This document shows positions 1 to 8,979 of a stretch of 64,000 bases of DNA, piece by piece. The translations under genes were made by a program, and so were the position numbers. This DNA is from Chryseobacterium joostei (GTDB taxonomy: Bacteria; Bacteroidota; Bacteroidia; Flavobacteriales; Weeksellaceae). How positions within the stretch are numbered: position 1 is the stretch's first letter; every line of letters begins with the position of its first letter. Below the pieces are notes generated by a model, which saw nothing but the letters and a program-made list of their open reading frames with translations, was not told the DNA's origin and ran no database searches. Location: NCBI RefSeq assembly GCF_003815775.1, contig NZ_CP033926.1:1240001-1304000 (forward strand). The letters run 5' to 3'.

Positions 1-2577
1 AATTTCTATCTCATCAAAAGCATCTTCAAAGATGTTTCTTTTCAGTTCCGGAAATTTAAATTCCTTCACAGGCTCTTCAAACAATGTTTCAAACCGATGT
101 TTTGGTTTAAAGTCTCCAAGCAGTACCCTTGCTTTTAATAATAATTCATTCTTAGGAACTCCGCAAAATCGAAAAGCACCAATAAATATCAATATCTGCA
201 ACGTTTCTATGCCAATAGGTATTCGTTTGATAAAGTCTTCCATGGATTTGTATTGTCCATTCCTTCTCCTGTCTTCGGGAATCAATTGTCCAAGTTTTGA
301 TTCCACTTTTTCAAGATGCATAAATCCCAAATAGATCTCATCTCCATAAATCGTAGCTTGGTGCTCACTCCTGTTTACACATGGATTCATAATCTTTCCA
401 CCAGACATCCTTGCTTCATGAACATACACTTCCGTCCGGTAAAAACCACCCATATTATTGATAACTGACACCATAAATTCCAACGGATAGTATACTTTCA
501 GATATAAACTCTGATAACTTTCTACAGCGTAAGATGCAGAATGTGCCTTGCAAAATGAGTAGCCTGCAAATGATTCAATCTGTCGGTAAATCTCTGTACT
601 CAGTTCTTGCGGGTGTCCCTGTTGTCTGCAAGATGCAAAAAAATCGTCTTTTACTTTTTGCAGTGCCGAAAGTGACCTACCTTTTCCGCTCATTGCCCTT
701 CTGAGAATATCACCATCCGCTGCGGATACTCCCCCATAATGCAGCGCAATCTTAATAACATCTTCTTGATACACCATGATGCCGTACGTATCTCCGAGTT
801 GCTCTTCAAAAACTTTATGGAAATATTCAAACTTATCTGGATTGTTGTGCCGAAAGATATATTCCCGCATCATGCCGCTCTGAGCCACTCCTGGACGTAT
901 AATCGACGATGCTGCCACCAGCACTTTATAGTTGTCACATTTTAACCTTCGCAGCAGCCCGCGCATCGCTGGACTTTCGATATAAAAACAACCTATTGTC
1001 CTTCCCTGGCTTAAAAACTCATTGCATTTTCCTTCATCCTTGGAAATGTTAGTGTCTTTGATGTTTACCTTAATTCCTCTTTTCTCTTCCAGAAGCCTAA
1101 CTGTATCATTGATTGTACCCAGCCCCCGCTGGGATAGGATATCGAATTTCTCAAATCCAATTTCCTCTGCCACATGCATATCCCATTGCACGATCGGAAA
1201 TCCCTTGGGCGGCATTTCCAGTGCAGTAAAATTTGTCAGGGGTTCTTCAGAAATAATAATCCCACAAGAATGCATGGAACGCTGATTTGGAAACTTTTCT
1301 AAGAGTTTTCCATATTTCTGAACTTGCTGTACTATCTCATCTCGAAATACTCTTTCAGGATATTTCGACAATTCATCGAGTTCCTCTTTCGGTAAACCAA
1401 ACACCTTCCCTACCTCCCGGATAATAGATCGGCACTTAAACTCAACATTCGTCCCACAGAACGCAACGTAATCTTTGCCGTAACGGTCGAAGATATACTC
1501 CAATATAGTATCCCGATCCTGCCAGCTCCAATCGATATCAAAGTCCGGTGGGCTTTTTCGGTTCTCATTTAAAAACCGCTCAAAGTAGAGATCGAGTTCC
1601 AAGGGGCAGATATCGGTAATACCCAAACAGTAAGCGACAATACTATTTGCACCGCTGCCCCTACCAACATGCATAAAACCCACACTATTACTATACCTGA
1701 TAATATCCCATGTGATCAGGAAATATCCACTGAAATTAAGTTCATCAATAACTTTCAATTCCTTTTCGATCCGCTGTTTTGCCTGTGTGTGACTTTTCCC
1801 ATAACGTCTTTCCAGTCCAGTAAAAGCTAACCGTGTTAAAAGCCGCAGGTCATCTTTCTTAGAACCTGTATAAAATTTTCTATTGCGTGGTGTTTCGAAT
1901 TCAAAGTCAAAACCGCACTCCGAAAGAATTACAGTTGTATTCTGGATAATTTGCGGATAATTCCGGTAGGCATTTAAAATTACTTTTGGAGATTTTAAAT
2001 ACGCTGTTTTCGAGCAAATTTCGCTTTCTGGTAATTTAGAAAGCAACATATTATTATCAATAGCCCTCAAAATCCGGTGCAGATTGAATTCTTTCTTCGT
2101 GCTGAAAGTCACAGGGTGTAATATGACCATTTTGGGAATCAACCTTTGATATTCTTTGCGGATCAACATATTTAGCTCTTCCTCCTGAATTCCAATATAT
2201 TCATTATCATTAAGCTGTTCAGGTCTGTGAGCATTCAGTGGATAAATGATAAAACAGTGTTCAAAATCAGGTCGCTCAGGTAGATCGATACCATCACAAT
2301 TATAAGATGTTAGAGCCCGATTTACCTCCCCTATCCCGGTAAACTCTTTTGCAATGACAATATAGAGCAATTCACTCCCCTTACGTATCTCAACACCAAC
2401 AATAGGCTTTATTCCTTTCCCTTCACATTTTTTCTTAAATTCATAAATGCCCGTAATCGTATTGATATCAGTAAGAACAAGCTCTTTAATACCCATTGCG
2501 GCTGCCTGGCATACAAGATCGTCAATGGATAACGTTCCATAACGTAAGCTGTGATAGGAATGGCAGTTCAAATACAT
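1..2577 (-). CDS. dnaE: DNA polymerase III alpha subunit, second-copy (error-prone type), 3' end outside window
   Basis: C-family DNA polymerase catalytic subunit. The first 859 codons are visible; the gene runs off base 1. The N-terminus is a PHP domain (HSYHSLRYG near residues 6-14), followed by the palm with the catalytic aspartate motif PDFDIDW near residue 345 and a typical glycine-rich HVGRGSGANSIVAYC segment just before it. It begins 10 bases after the dinB stop, so the two are co-transcribed. Known of such pairs: a second DnaE next to a Y-family polymerase forms a damage-inducible mutagenesis unit (ImuB/ImuC-like). I infer that role from context rather than from the sequence alone; a housekeeping DnaE would normally not sit in a dinB operon. 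Confidence 0.9.
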   Translation of the reverse strand, partial: MYLNCHSYHSLRYGTLSIDDLVCQAAAMGIKELVLTDINTITGIYEFKKKCEGKGIKPIVGVEIRKGSELLYIVIAKEFTGIGEVNRALTSYNCDGIDLPERPDFEHCFIIYPLNAHRPEQLNDNEYIGIQEEELNMLIRKEYQRLIPKMVILHPVTFSTKKEFNLHRILRAIDNNMLLSKLPESEICSKTAYLKSPKVILNAYRNYPQIIQNTTVILSECGFDFEFETPRNRKFYTGSKKDDLRLLTRLAFTGLERRYGKSHTQAKQRIEKELKVIDELNFSGYFLITWDIIRYSNSVGFMHVGRGSGANSIVAYCLGITDICPLELDLYFERFLNENRKSPPDFDIDWSWQDRDTILEYIFDRYGKDYVAFCGTNVEFKCRSIIREVGKVFGLPKEELDELSKYPERVFRDEIVQQVQKYGKLLEKFPNQRSMHSCGIIISEEPLTNFTALEMPPKGFPIVQWDMHVAEEIGFEKFDILSQRGLGTINDTVRLLEEKRGIKVNIKDTNISKDEGKCNEFLSQGRTIGCFYIESPAMRGLLRRLKCDNYKVLVAASSIIRPGVAQSGMMREYIFRHNNPDKFEYFHKVFEEQLGDTYGIMVYQEDVIKIALHYGGVSAADGDILRRAMSGKGRSLSALQKVKDDFFASCRQQGHPQELSTEIYRQIESFAGYSFCKAHSASYAVESYQSLYLKVYYPLEFMVSVINNMGGFYRTEVYVHEARMSGGKIMNPCVNRSEHQATIYGDEIYLGFMHLEKVESKLGQLIPEDRRRNGQYKSMEDFIKRIPIGIETLQILIFIGAFRFCGVPKNELLLKARVLLGDFKPKHRFETLFEEPVKEFKFPELKRNIFEDAFDEIEI

Positions 2578-2587
2578 AGTTGAGAAA

Positions 2588-3736
2588 TTAGCGTGAAAAA
2601 TTAAAACCCACGGCCCTGCCGACCGCATCTTTTCCGAAACGATTCTTAATATTGTCCATTGCCTGATACAAGCTGATGAGCTCAGCATTATCCTCAAATA
2701 AATTCATCTGATAACTACCGTGGACAAGATCAGTAAATCTTAACCCCACTAAACGGAGACGCATCCTTCGCACATATACTTTATCGAAAAGTTCAAGCGC
2801 AACTCTTGCCAAAGTGTGATCAGATGATGTATAGCTTACACGGCTCTGTTTGGTTTCGGTGTCAAAGTTTGAATACCTGATCTTAATTACTACAGTCGCT
2901 GTCAACCACTTTTCTTGGCGAAGTTGATGGGCCAACAGTTCAGCCATTCCCGAAATAATACTTCTAATTTCATACACATCCATCGTATCGCTATTAAAGG
3001 TTCTTTCTTTCGAGATTGATTTTCTCTCTGAATATGCTATGACAGGAGTTTCATCAATTCCATTGGCTTTCTTCCAAAGATCAACACCATTCTTTCCGAT
3101 CATCTGTTGAAGCACCTCAACCGGCATTTCTGATAACGTGCCTATAGTCCTTATTCCAACTCTTGAAAATAGTTGAAAAGTTGCATTCCCTACCGTAGGC
3201 ATCTTTTTGATCGACAAAGGGTTTAAAAATGAATGAACGCCTACTGAAGGTATCTCACGATGACCGTGAGGTTTGGATTCCCCCGTACCAATTTTGCTCA
3301 CTGTTTTATTTATTGACAACGCATAACTGATCGGAAGTCCTGTTTCTTTTTCAATTCTGGCACCTAACTCATTCGTCCATTTATATGCCCCAAAAAATTT
3401 ATCCATACCGGTAAGGTCAAGATAAAACTCATCGATGGAAGCTTTCTCCATTACCGGTGCGCTTTCTTCAATAACTTCTGTAACAGTATGGGACATCTTA
3501 CTGTACAATTCCATATCGCCCTTCACTACTTTAGCCTGTGGGCAAAGGCGTAGCGCCATTTTCATTGGCATGGCGGATCTAACGCCGAAAGTTCTTGCTT
3601 CATAACTACAGGAAGAAACCACACCGCGGTCTCCTCCACCAATAATCAATGGGATACCATTAAGCTGTGAGTTTACAAGCCGCTCGCAGGAAACAAAGAA
3701 GGTATCTAAATCCATATGTACGATAGACCGATTCAT
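2588..3736 (-). CDS. dinB: Y-family DNA polymerase (DinB/Pol IV-like)
   Basis: Translesion polymerase of 382 residues. The start chosen is the ATG at 3736 (MNRSIVHMDLDTFF), because the family begins a few residues before MDLDTFF; a longer in-frame reading starts at 3757 but runs into the operator region. Catalytic carboxylates are visible in MDLDTFFVSCE and SIDEFYLDLTG. A helix-hairpin-helix segment (KKMPTVGNATFQLFSRVGIRTIGTL) and a little-finger domain follow. Lies immediately upstream of the dnaE-like gene and divergent from the S24 repressor, with which it shares the intergenic operator; damage induction is therefore expected. Confidence 0.93.
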   Translation of the reverse strand: MNRSIVHMDLDTFFVSCERLVNSQLNGIPLIIGGGDRGVVSSCSYEARTFGVRSAMPMKMALRLCPQAKVVKGDMELYSKMSHTVTEVIEESAPVMEKASIDEFYLDLTGMDKFFGAYKWTNELGARIEKETGLPISYALSINKTVSKIGTGESKPHGHREIPSVGVHSFLNPLSIKKMPTVGNATFQLFSRVGIRTIGTLSEMPVEVLQQMIGKNGVDLWKKANGIDETPVIAYSERKSISKERTFNSDTMDVYEIRSIISGMAELLAHQLRQEKWLTATVVIKIRYSNFDTETKQSRVSYTSSDHTLARVALELFDKVYVRRMRLRLVGLRFTDLVHGSYQMNLFEDNAELISLYQAMDNIKNRFGKDAVGRAVGFNFSR

Positions 3737-3767
3737 TTTTACTAAATTATTTAGCAAAATTGAGAAG

Positions 3768-3812
3768 ATTTATCACAATTTATATTACTTTTGTTGTGAT
3801 AAATTGTCACAA
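3768..3812. promoter_or_regulatory. Operator between dinB and the S24 repressor
   Basis: A perfect 11-base inverted repeat, ATTTATCACAA (3768-3778) and TTGTGATAAAT (3794-3804), overlaps a second dyad TTGTGA-N7-TCACAA (3794-3812). The element ends two bases before the repressor ATG and lies 31 bases from the dinB ATG, so it can control both directions. Binding by the neighbouring repressor is inferred. Confidence 0.7.
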
Positions 3813-3813
3813 A

Positions 3814-4596
3814 ATGTCAACACTCTCTATTCTAGCGGATAACATAAGGTATTTGCGACTTAAACAGGCACCTAATCTCTCACAGGAAAAAATTGCTGAG
3901 AAATTGATGATTTCCAGAGACTCATACGCAAAATATGAGACTGCGAAATACACTCCTCCTCTGGATGTATTGTTAGCTATTTCCCGCTATTATCATATCA
4001 GTACAGATCTATTATTGACTGTTGACCTAAGAAAATATAAACTGGAAGAAATGCTCAATCTGCCGGATAACAGAATACTGCTTCCTATTAAGACGGACTC
4101 ATTAGGGGAAAACAAGATAGAAATAGTTCCTTACAAAGCTAAAATGGGCTATCTTAAAGGATATGCAGATCCTGAATACATCGAGGGGTTACAGACAATG
4201 TCTCTTCCATTTCTAAGAAATGGTAAGTATAGGGCTTTTCCCGCAGAAGGCGATTCTATGCCCCCTTACAAAGATGGCACGTATGTTATTGGAGAATACG
4301 TAGAGCGTATTAGTGATATAAAATTAGGTAAAGTTTATCTCCTTATCACACGCACCGATTTTATATTTAAGCGGATAGAAAGCATAAATAAAAAGTCCAT
4401 CACTGTGAAATCAAATGAAAGCTTCTATGAAAACTATGAAATTCCTTTTTCTGACTTATGGGAAATCTGGCAACATGCTGGAAGCTATTCACCCCAGGAA
4501 CTTGAGATTATCGACTTTGCAAGCGAAGATGTAAAATCAATGCTATTGCAATTGATGCAGGAAATAAAGGAATTAAAGGCAGCTATAAAGAATTGA
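3814..4596 (+). CDS. XRE-family repressor with S24 (LexA/CI-like) peptidase domain
   Basis: 260-residue transcriptional regulator. Residues 1-70 form an XRE helix-turn-helix (ILADNIRYLRLKQAPNLSQEKIAEKL region); residues 100-200 are an S24 peptidase-like fold with the serine in GDSM (Ser148) and the lysine in FIFKRI (Lys186). The usual Ala-Gly cleavage bond of this family, expected in an AxAGY context, reads KMGY (Met111-Gly112) here, so self-cleavage may be weak or altered. The start at 3814 is preferred to one 18 codons upstream because the HTH begins directly after it and the upstream codons overlap the palindromic operator. It is divergent from dinB-dnaE and probably represses it and itself. 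Confidence 0.88.
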   Translation: MSTLSILADNIRYLRLKQAPNLSQEKIAEKLMISRDSYAKYETAKYTPPLDVLLAISRYYHISTDLLLTVDLRKYKLEEMLNLPDNRILLPIKTDSLGENKIEIVPYKAKMGYLKGYADPEYIEGLQTMSLPFLRNGKYRAFPAEGDSMPPYKDGTYVIGEYVERISDIKLGKVYLLITRTDFIFKRIESINKKSITVKSNESFYENYEIPFSDLWEIWQHAGSYSPQELEIIDFASEDVKSMLLQLMQEIKELKAAIKN

Positions 4597-4607
4597 GTGA
4601 ATTTAGG

Positions 4608-4652
4608 AAAACAATCGAGAGGCTATCACCTTAGGAGACTCCCGATTGTTTT
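4608..4652 (+). terminator. Hairpin terminator after the repressor gene
   Basis: AAAACAATCG (4608-4617) pairs perfectly with CGATTGTTTT (4643-4652), 12 bases downstream of the repressor stop. The T/A-rich flanks on both sides would allow it to act for the convergent small gene as well. Confidence 0.7.
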
Positions 4653-4666
4653 GAAGATAACTGTTG

Positions 4667-4849
4667 CTATTCAGATTCATATTTAACCCAGGCACAGCCT
4701 GAAATATAAACTGCAAATTCGGTATCCCCAATGTGGCAGATCGTGAACTCGTCTTCCCTATCCGTATTGAATTTTTTAGTAAATTCTACACCCCCAAAAA
4801 TAAACTTTTTATTCTCTGGGAGCGATCCTAGCGTTATTTCTTTCGTCAT
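4667..4849 (-). CDS. Small unknown protein with palindromic promoter site
   Basis: 60-residue protein (MTKEITLGSLPENK...), not recognised; it has no signal peptide or membrane segment and ends in an aromatic, acidic tail (CAWVKYESE). An in-frame TTG at 4870 would add seven hydrophobic residues, but the ATG at 4849 places the upstream palindrome 4883-4898 exactly 34 bases away, the same distance as in front of the gene at 54881-55084, so I use 4849. The coding status rests on this shared promoter layout and on normal composition. Confidence 0.5.
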   Translation of the reverse strand: MTKEITLGSLPENKKFIFGGVEFTKKFNTDREDEFTICHIGDTEFAVYISGCAWVKYESE

Positions 4850-4882
4850 TATCCCAAAAATAATAAACAAAACACAGAGATT

Positions 4883-4898
4883 TTACGGTTTACCGTAA
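4883..4898 (-). promoter_or_regulatory. 16-bp palindrome upstream of small gene (copy 1)
   Basis: TTACGGTTTACCGTAA, a perfect dyad with 6-base arms (TTACGG/CCGTAA) that also pairs through its centre. On the minus strand a TATTTTTG box, matching the Bacteroidetes -7 consensus TAnnTTTG, begins 21 bases downstream, so the palindrome lies near -35. Fourteen of 16 bases match the copy at 55118-55133. Confidence 0.6.
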
Positions 4899-4917
4899 TT
4901 CTTTGAAATAATCAGAT

Positions 4918-5553
4918 TTATATTTTGATCAGCTTTGATATAAAAGAAATATCCGAACTTTTAACAATGACCCTAACGCCAGAAGGATATTCAATCATGA
5001 CTGGAGTTTCAGCATAGTTAGAATCTCCTTCCACTGCATTCCCATTCATTAATTCATTTCTCACAATCTCAAGTGTATGACTTTGCGGCGAAATTGGCTC
5101 ATGAAAGGTTTCAGGGGCTTTCACTTGAACAGATAACATCGAATCGGATACACCATGTTGTTCCAGATATGGATTGATCGGTTTTCCAGTTTCCTTATGC
5201 TTTAAATACGCAAAATAGCTATATGGACGTGGTGTAAAATTCAAAAGCCAGGCAGCCATTTCTATAGCTAGTTCAGAAGTATTCTTGTCCTTTTTCAGAA
5301 AGTAAATTAAAGGCTTAAATTTTGCCGGATTAATCATTTTAACTTCCAAAAGCGAAACCTCGTCCTTCATCGACTTATCCATGAAATTTTTGAGTGTACG
5401 CATATCGTAATGGTTCGAAATTTCCATGTAGCTCATAATACACTCATTTCTAACCTTCGCTGGAGATAAGTACAGCATATTATTTGAAATTATCCCTTGT
5501 TCTTTGAGCATCAAATAATGGTTTCTTACAGCATCTCTATATTCATTCGTCAT
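4918..5553 (-). CDS. Conserved hypothetical protein, 211 aa
   Basis: Not firmly recognised. The N-terminal 120 residues are helical and charged and include an LLNFTPRPYSYFAYLK segment; a linker of about 45 residues follows; the last 27 residues (VMIEYPSGVRVIVK then hydrophobic) resemble the short C-terminal strand-helix unit seen in small accessory proteins of IS66-type elements in Bacteroidetes. That likeness is from memory and weak. No transposase is adjacent. The ATG at 5553 is the only good start. Confidence 0.6.
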   Translation of the reverse strand: MTNEYRDAVRNHYLMLKEQGIISNNMLYLSPAKVRNECIMSYMEISNHYDMRTLKNFMDKSMKDEVSLLEVKMINPAKFKPLIYFLKKDKNTSELAIEMAAWLLNFTPRPYSYFAYLKHKETGKPINPYLEQHGVSDSMLSVQVKAPETFHEPISPQSHTLEIVRNELMNGNAVEGDSNYAETPVMIEYPSGVRVIVKSSDISFISKLIKI

Positions 5554-5694
5554 AATTTAAATTATTTATATGTCCTAACTATGATTTAAAGTTCATAATT
5601 TTTGGCATAATTTAATAATTCCGGACTGCTATAAAACTATAATATCTTTTGTTAAAGGGAAATTTATTTGAGTACACTTAAAAACTAAACCGAA

Positions 5695-6720
5695 CTAATG
5701 GGACAACCTAGTGTCTTCATATTTTTTTCGTTCAGTTTTTAAAGAAACCAACCATTCCAAATACATTCCTTCAGGCATATTTCGATAACCTATTTCATGA
5801 ATATGCTTATATTCTTTGTTCAACAAAGAAAGCAATTCTTTTGCTTTTGGTTCAGTAGCAACTAGTTTTTGATATTGCTCCTTATGCGTTTCAGCTTTTA
5901 AAATCAATGCGGTCACTAAATAGGGATAAACCTGCAAAGCTCTTTCAGCACATTTCAGGGCGAAGTTTCCATCATTTTCGGGAAAAGATCTCTTGTAGCC
6001 ATTGGCAAGATCCACCAAACATAGGGCAAGACTTTCATGATCAGTTAAAGCCTTCATATAAACACCGTTCTGTATCGCATCCAAGTGTATAAATCCCGAC
6101 GCCATAAGCCATGCATCCTGTGGGAAGACTCCACTCGTCAGTTCCGTATTGTACCAACCTATTGACTTTATATTATGCTTAATATAGATGTGGTTTGGAG
6201 CCAGCGCCAGACTCGCATCAGCACCAATCTCTTCTGCAAGTATTTTATATAGGTATGGTAGAGAATTACAGTTACCTTTCTGCGTATTGACCAGTTTGGA
6301 AACAAAAAGGTTTGTTAGCTCTTTATGACCAAATACGTCATTAAAATCATAGGAAAAGGGTTTATAATGAAGCGTATCCTTATTTATAACAATCGGTGTT
6401 TCTTGGCAGATAATTGAAAATATAGCGGCATATTTACTCACAGCTACTTTATCATTTCCGTCATAGGTCAAGTCTCTACTCGCTATAATTTTTTTTGCAA
6501 AATTGGCCATGAATTTTATTTTCCGGTTTACTTCGACGGTATCTAGCTTACCTTGATAATAAGCATCTTCAACACTTAGCACAGCAGTTTTAAAACTATA
6601 AGCCTGTTTATCAACCAACATATTATTTATCGTCTGAAAAGCATCATCGTAAAACTTATTTTGTTGCGCCTTGGCAAAATTGGTTATTGAAAGAACTAGG
6701 GTAATAATAAAGTATTTCAT
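5695..6720 (-). CDS. Secreted papain/transglutaminase-like protein with TPR-like tail (paralogue 2)
   Basis: 341 residues with a signal peptide ending near FAKAQ (residue 19). The central segment carries a Cys-His pair typical of transglutaminase-fold proteins: NCNSLPYLYKILAEEIGADA, then ALAPNHIYIKH, then an acidic YNTELTSG. The C-terminal third is helical with TPR-like spacing. It is clearly paralogous to the 466-residue protein at 10478-11878 (shared YDFxD, FVSKL, LAExIGA, SPNH/APNH blocks), and the two bracket the toxin locus. Whether it is a protease, a transamidase or an inactive binding domain cannot be read from sequence. Confidence 0.7.
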   Translation of the reverse strand: MKYFIITLVLSITNFAKAQQNKFYDDAFQTINNMLVDKQAYSFKTAVLSVEDAYYQGKLDTVEVNRKIKFMANFAKKIIASRDLTYDGNDKVAVSKYAAIFSIICQETPIVINKDTLHYKPFSYDFNDVFGHKELTNLFVSKLVNTQKGNCNSLPYLYKILAEEIGADASLALAPNHIYIKHNIKSIGWYNTELTSGVFPQDAWLMASGFIHLDAIQNGVYMKALTDHESLALCLVDLANGYKRSFPENDGNFALKCAERALQVYPYLVTALILKAETHKEQYQKLVATEPKAKELLSLLNKEYKHIHEIGYRNMPEGMYLEWLVSLKTERKKYEDTRLSH

Positions 6721-6748
6721 AATTTGGAACTCTTAATCATATTGAGTA

Positions 6749-7105
6749 TTAAATTTTATTGTTATCAAGATGATCAATGATTTCGATCACCAATACATCA
6801 TCGGTTTTTTTATCATACTTCGCAAGGAACAAATCTATTAGTCGGCTTAATTCCTTTAATGAGCACAGACGTTCATAACTAATATTATCCTCTTTTAGCA
6901 ATTCTCCCATTCCTCTTTTTGACTTAAAAAACCGATATTCTGTATCTGTACTAACAGAATGTTCTGCAAAAATTATAATCTTGTCAAAATCCAGGTCCAT
7001 ATACTGATCGCCTAACAGGGTAGTTAGTGAATTGCGTCTGATTGCTTTAATAATATTTTCTAATCTCATCTCTATTTGCATTTCATAATTAATTTCATTC
7101 AACAA
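6749..7105 (-). CDS. Unknown 118-aa protein in toxin locus
   Basis: Soluble, acidic, mixed alpha/beta protein (MLNEINYEMQIEMRLENIIKAI...), not recognised. Its start overlaps the end of the DUF2314 gene by 11 bases, so the two are translationally linked. Position downstream of a toxin gene and small acidic size suit an immunity protein, but nothing specific supports this. Confidence 0.6.
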   Translation of the reverse strand: MLNEINYEMQIEMRLENIIKAIRRNSLTTLLGDQYMDLDFDKIIIFAEHSVSTDTEYRFFKSKRGMGELLKEDNISYERLCSLKELSRLIDLFLAKYDKKTDDVLVIEIIDHLDNNKI

Positions 7106-7862
7106 GGTTCAATACTTTCCAGCCATCTTTACCAGAATACCATACCCACAGTCTATTTATAGTAACTGTACCGTCACTGTAAATAACCTTCTCCTCTATT
7201 AATTGCTGATCTTCTCTTTGATATTCAATGGTGAAAACCCTGTCTAAACCTTCAAATTTTGGAAACCCATTTAACTCTAACTCTTCAAAAAATGATACTT
7301 TCAAGGCTGATGTTATCATCTCATGGGTCTTCTCATTAATCTCCACAGAATGTTCTATCATAATATTCTCAGCTTCCTTTCTGAAATCTTTACAGGAAAT
7401 AATTCCATCAAGATCTTTGAGACTATAAAACTCCTCAATACTTAAAATTGCACCTTCAGGCGTAGAACGATCTGGTCTGAAAAAATCATTACCCTCGTCA
7501 ATTCGAAATCCACATTCTATTTCAAAATTGAGTTTTTCCTCTTCTCCCAGCGAATTCCAATAATGTCTTATAGAGTAGCCTCCAAGCATTCTTTGCCCCT
7601 CAATAATCATCCAGTCTATAGCTGTATTTAAAGGGACTTTTTTCGGCTCATTATTTTCTGACAAAACTCCACAGTAATAGCTATCTTCAATCCTAATATT
7701 TTCCAACCAAACAAAAATTCCATTCTCATTCTGAAATTTGATCGCAGAATAACCAGAATAACCACTTTTAACTAGCTCGTTGAAATACCAGATTGTGTTT
7801 TTTGCTTTATATAATAAATAGAGATATTCTTGATTTACCTCTAACTGAAAACTTTTATTCAT
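7095..7862 (-). CDS. DUF2314-domain protein, candidate immunity protein
   Basis: 255 residues. Residues about 40-105 match DUF2314: a KFQ..GIFVWLENIRIEDSYYCGVL core, then DWMIIEGQRMLGGYSIRHY. The C-terminal half contains a region ending in strands with several tryptophans (RLWVWYSGKDGW). DUF2314 proteins are common next to polymorphic toxins in Bacteroidota, which is the basis for the immunity suggestion. Followed directly by the overlapping 118-aa gene. Confidence 0.65.
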   Translation of the reverse strand: MNKSFQLEVNQEYLYLLYKAKNTIWYFNELVKSGYSGYSAIKFQNENGIFVWLENIRIEDSYYCGVLSENNEPKKVPLNTAIDWMIIEGQRMLGGYSIRHYWNSLGEEEKLNFEIECGFRIDEGNDFFRPDRSTPEGAILSIEEFYSLKDLDGIISCKDFRKEAENIMIEHSVEINEKTHEMITSALKVSFFEELELNGFPKFEGLDRVFTIEYQREDQQLIEEKVIYSDGTVTINRLWVWYSGKDGWKVLNLVE

Positions 7863-8001
7863 GTTTCACAGGTGAATGTCACCGTTGTTTTAGGGTTATA
7901 TTATTATAGTCGAGCAGACATCTTTTAATTTATAACTTTACACATCGTATTTTGGGTTATACAAAGCAGGTCAAACAGATCAATTTATCGAGGATTATTC
8001 A

Positions 8002-8979
8002 TCATAAAATAGCTCTTATCCACTGTGCCGATTTCAAAAATCGTTTTGCTGTATCATCCCCCCATTGCGCCCCATAATCAAACTCAAAGTTTTTGCAATT
8101 GTCATTTTTCAAAACTGTATTGGCGGTTAGTAAAAGCTTTTTACTATCAATAGTTCCCGAAAGCTCCTGAAATTTCTTTTTCCAACCTGCGGATGGATTA
8201 GCACCACGCCCAGTATCAAAGAAATTAATAAGCTGAACTTTAATGTCAAAATCATCCCAATCGTCTTCAGCAATTTCTAAATTAAAAATGCCATTCAAGA
8301 TTTTATAACAGCCCTGCTGATTTTCCACTTGAAATTTTTTCAAATAATCAATTAATGCGACATCTTTTGCTGATACTAATTTTAAAATCTTTTTAAAACA
8401 TATAATATCATGGTGAAAGGCTTTTTGATGGATAATGTGCAGTATATTTTTCAAAGTTGAAAACTTAACATCGTTAGTAGCCTGTTTAAAAATACCACGA
8501 ACATGTTCTATTTTTAGAATGTCTTCTATAAAATTACTATTGGGCGAAACGAAATAGTTATCTCTAAGATAAACAGTAATATGAAAAAAATCTTCTGGTG
8601 AATAGACAATCATCTTGTCCTTTACAAATTTGCCTATCAAATTATCTCTGAGTAAAGCACCTAATCTTACTACATATAATGACCTCAAAAAAGCATCATT
8701 GAATACGTTGTTGTAATGCAATAACTTAGGAAGAATGTATTTATAACACTTCCTTTCGATTTCTGATGAAATGAGTTCGTTGAATTTTGCTTCCAATTCT
8801 TTTTCTGTTTTTACCTGCTCCTCCTTATCATGAATTGCTTGCTCATGTTTCAAAAGCAATAAGTAAAACCAATTTTGAATTTTAATAAAATCACTTGCAG
8901 AAATATTTAGCTCTTTTGCTAAAATCTCTGATTTCGCAAATTCATCATTTTTAAAAGTCAAATATGGATTATCTGTCAT
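8002..8979 (-). CDS. Unknown 325-aa protein, second gene after the toxin's putative immunity gene
   Basis: Helical cytoplasmic protein with a coiled-coil-prone stretch near residues 45-75 (EQAIHDKEEQVKTEKELEAKF) and no signal peptide or membrane helix. Not recognised. Its ATG overlaps the stop of the upstream 123-aa gene by four bases (8976-8979), so they are translated together. It may help neutralise the toxin or be an unrelated regulator. Confidence 0.65.
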   Translation of the reverse strand: MTDNPYLTFKNDEFAKSEILAKELNISASDFIKIQNWFYLLLLKHEQAIHDKEEQVKTEKELEAKFNELISSEIERKCYKYILPKLLHYNNVFNDAFLRSLYVVRLGALLRDNLIGKFVKDKMIVYSPEDFFHITVYLRDNYFVSPNSNFIEDILKIEHVRGIFKQATNDVKFSTLKNILHIIHQKAFHHDIICFKKILKLVSAKDVALIDYLKKFQVENQQGCYKILNGIFNLEIAEDDWDDFDIKVQLINFFDTGRGANPSAGWKKKFQELSGTIDSKKLLLTANTVLKNDNCKNFEFDYGAQWGDDTAKRFLKSAQWIRAIL

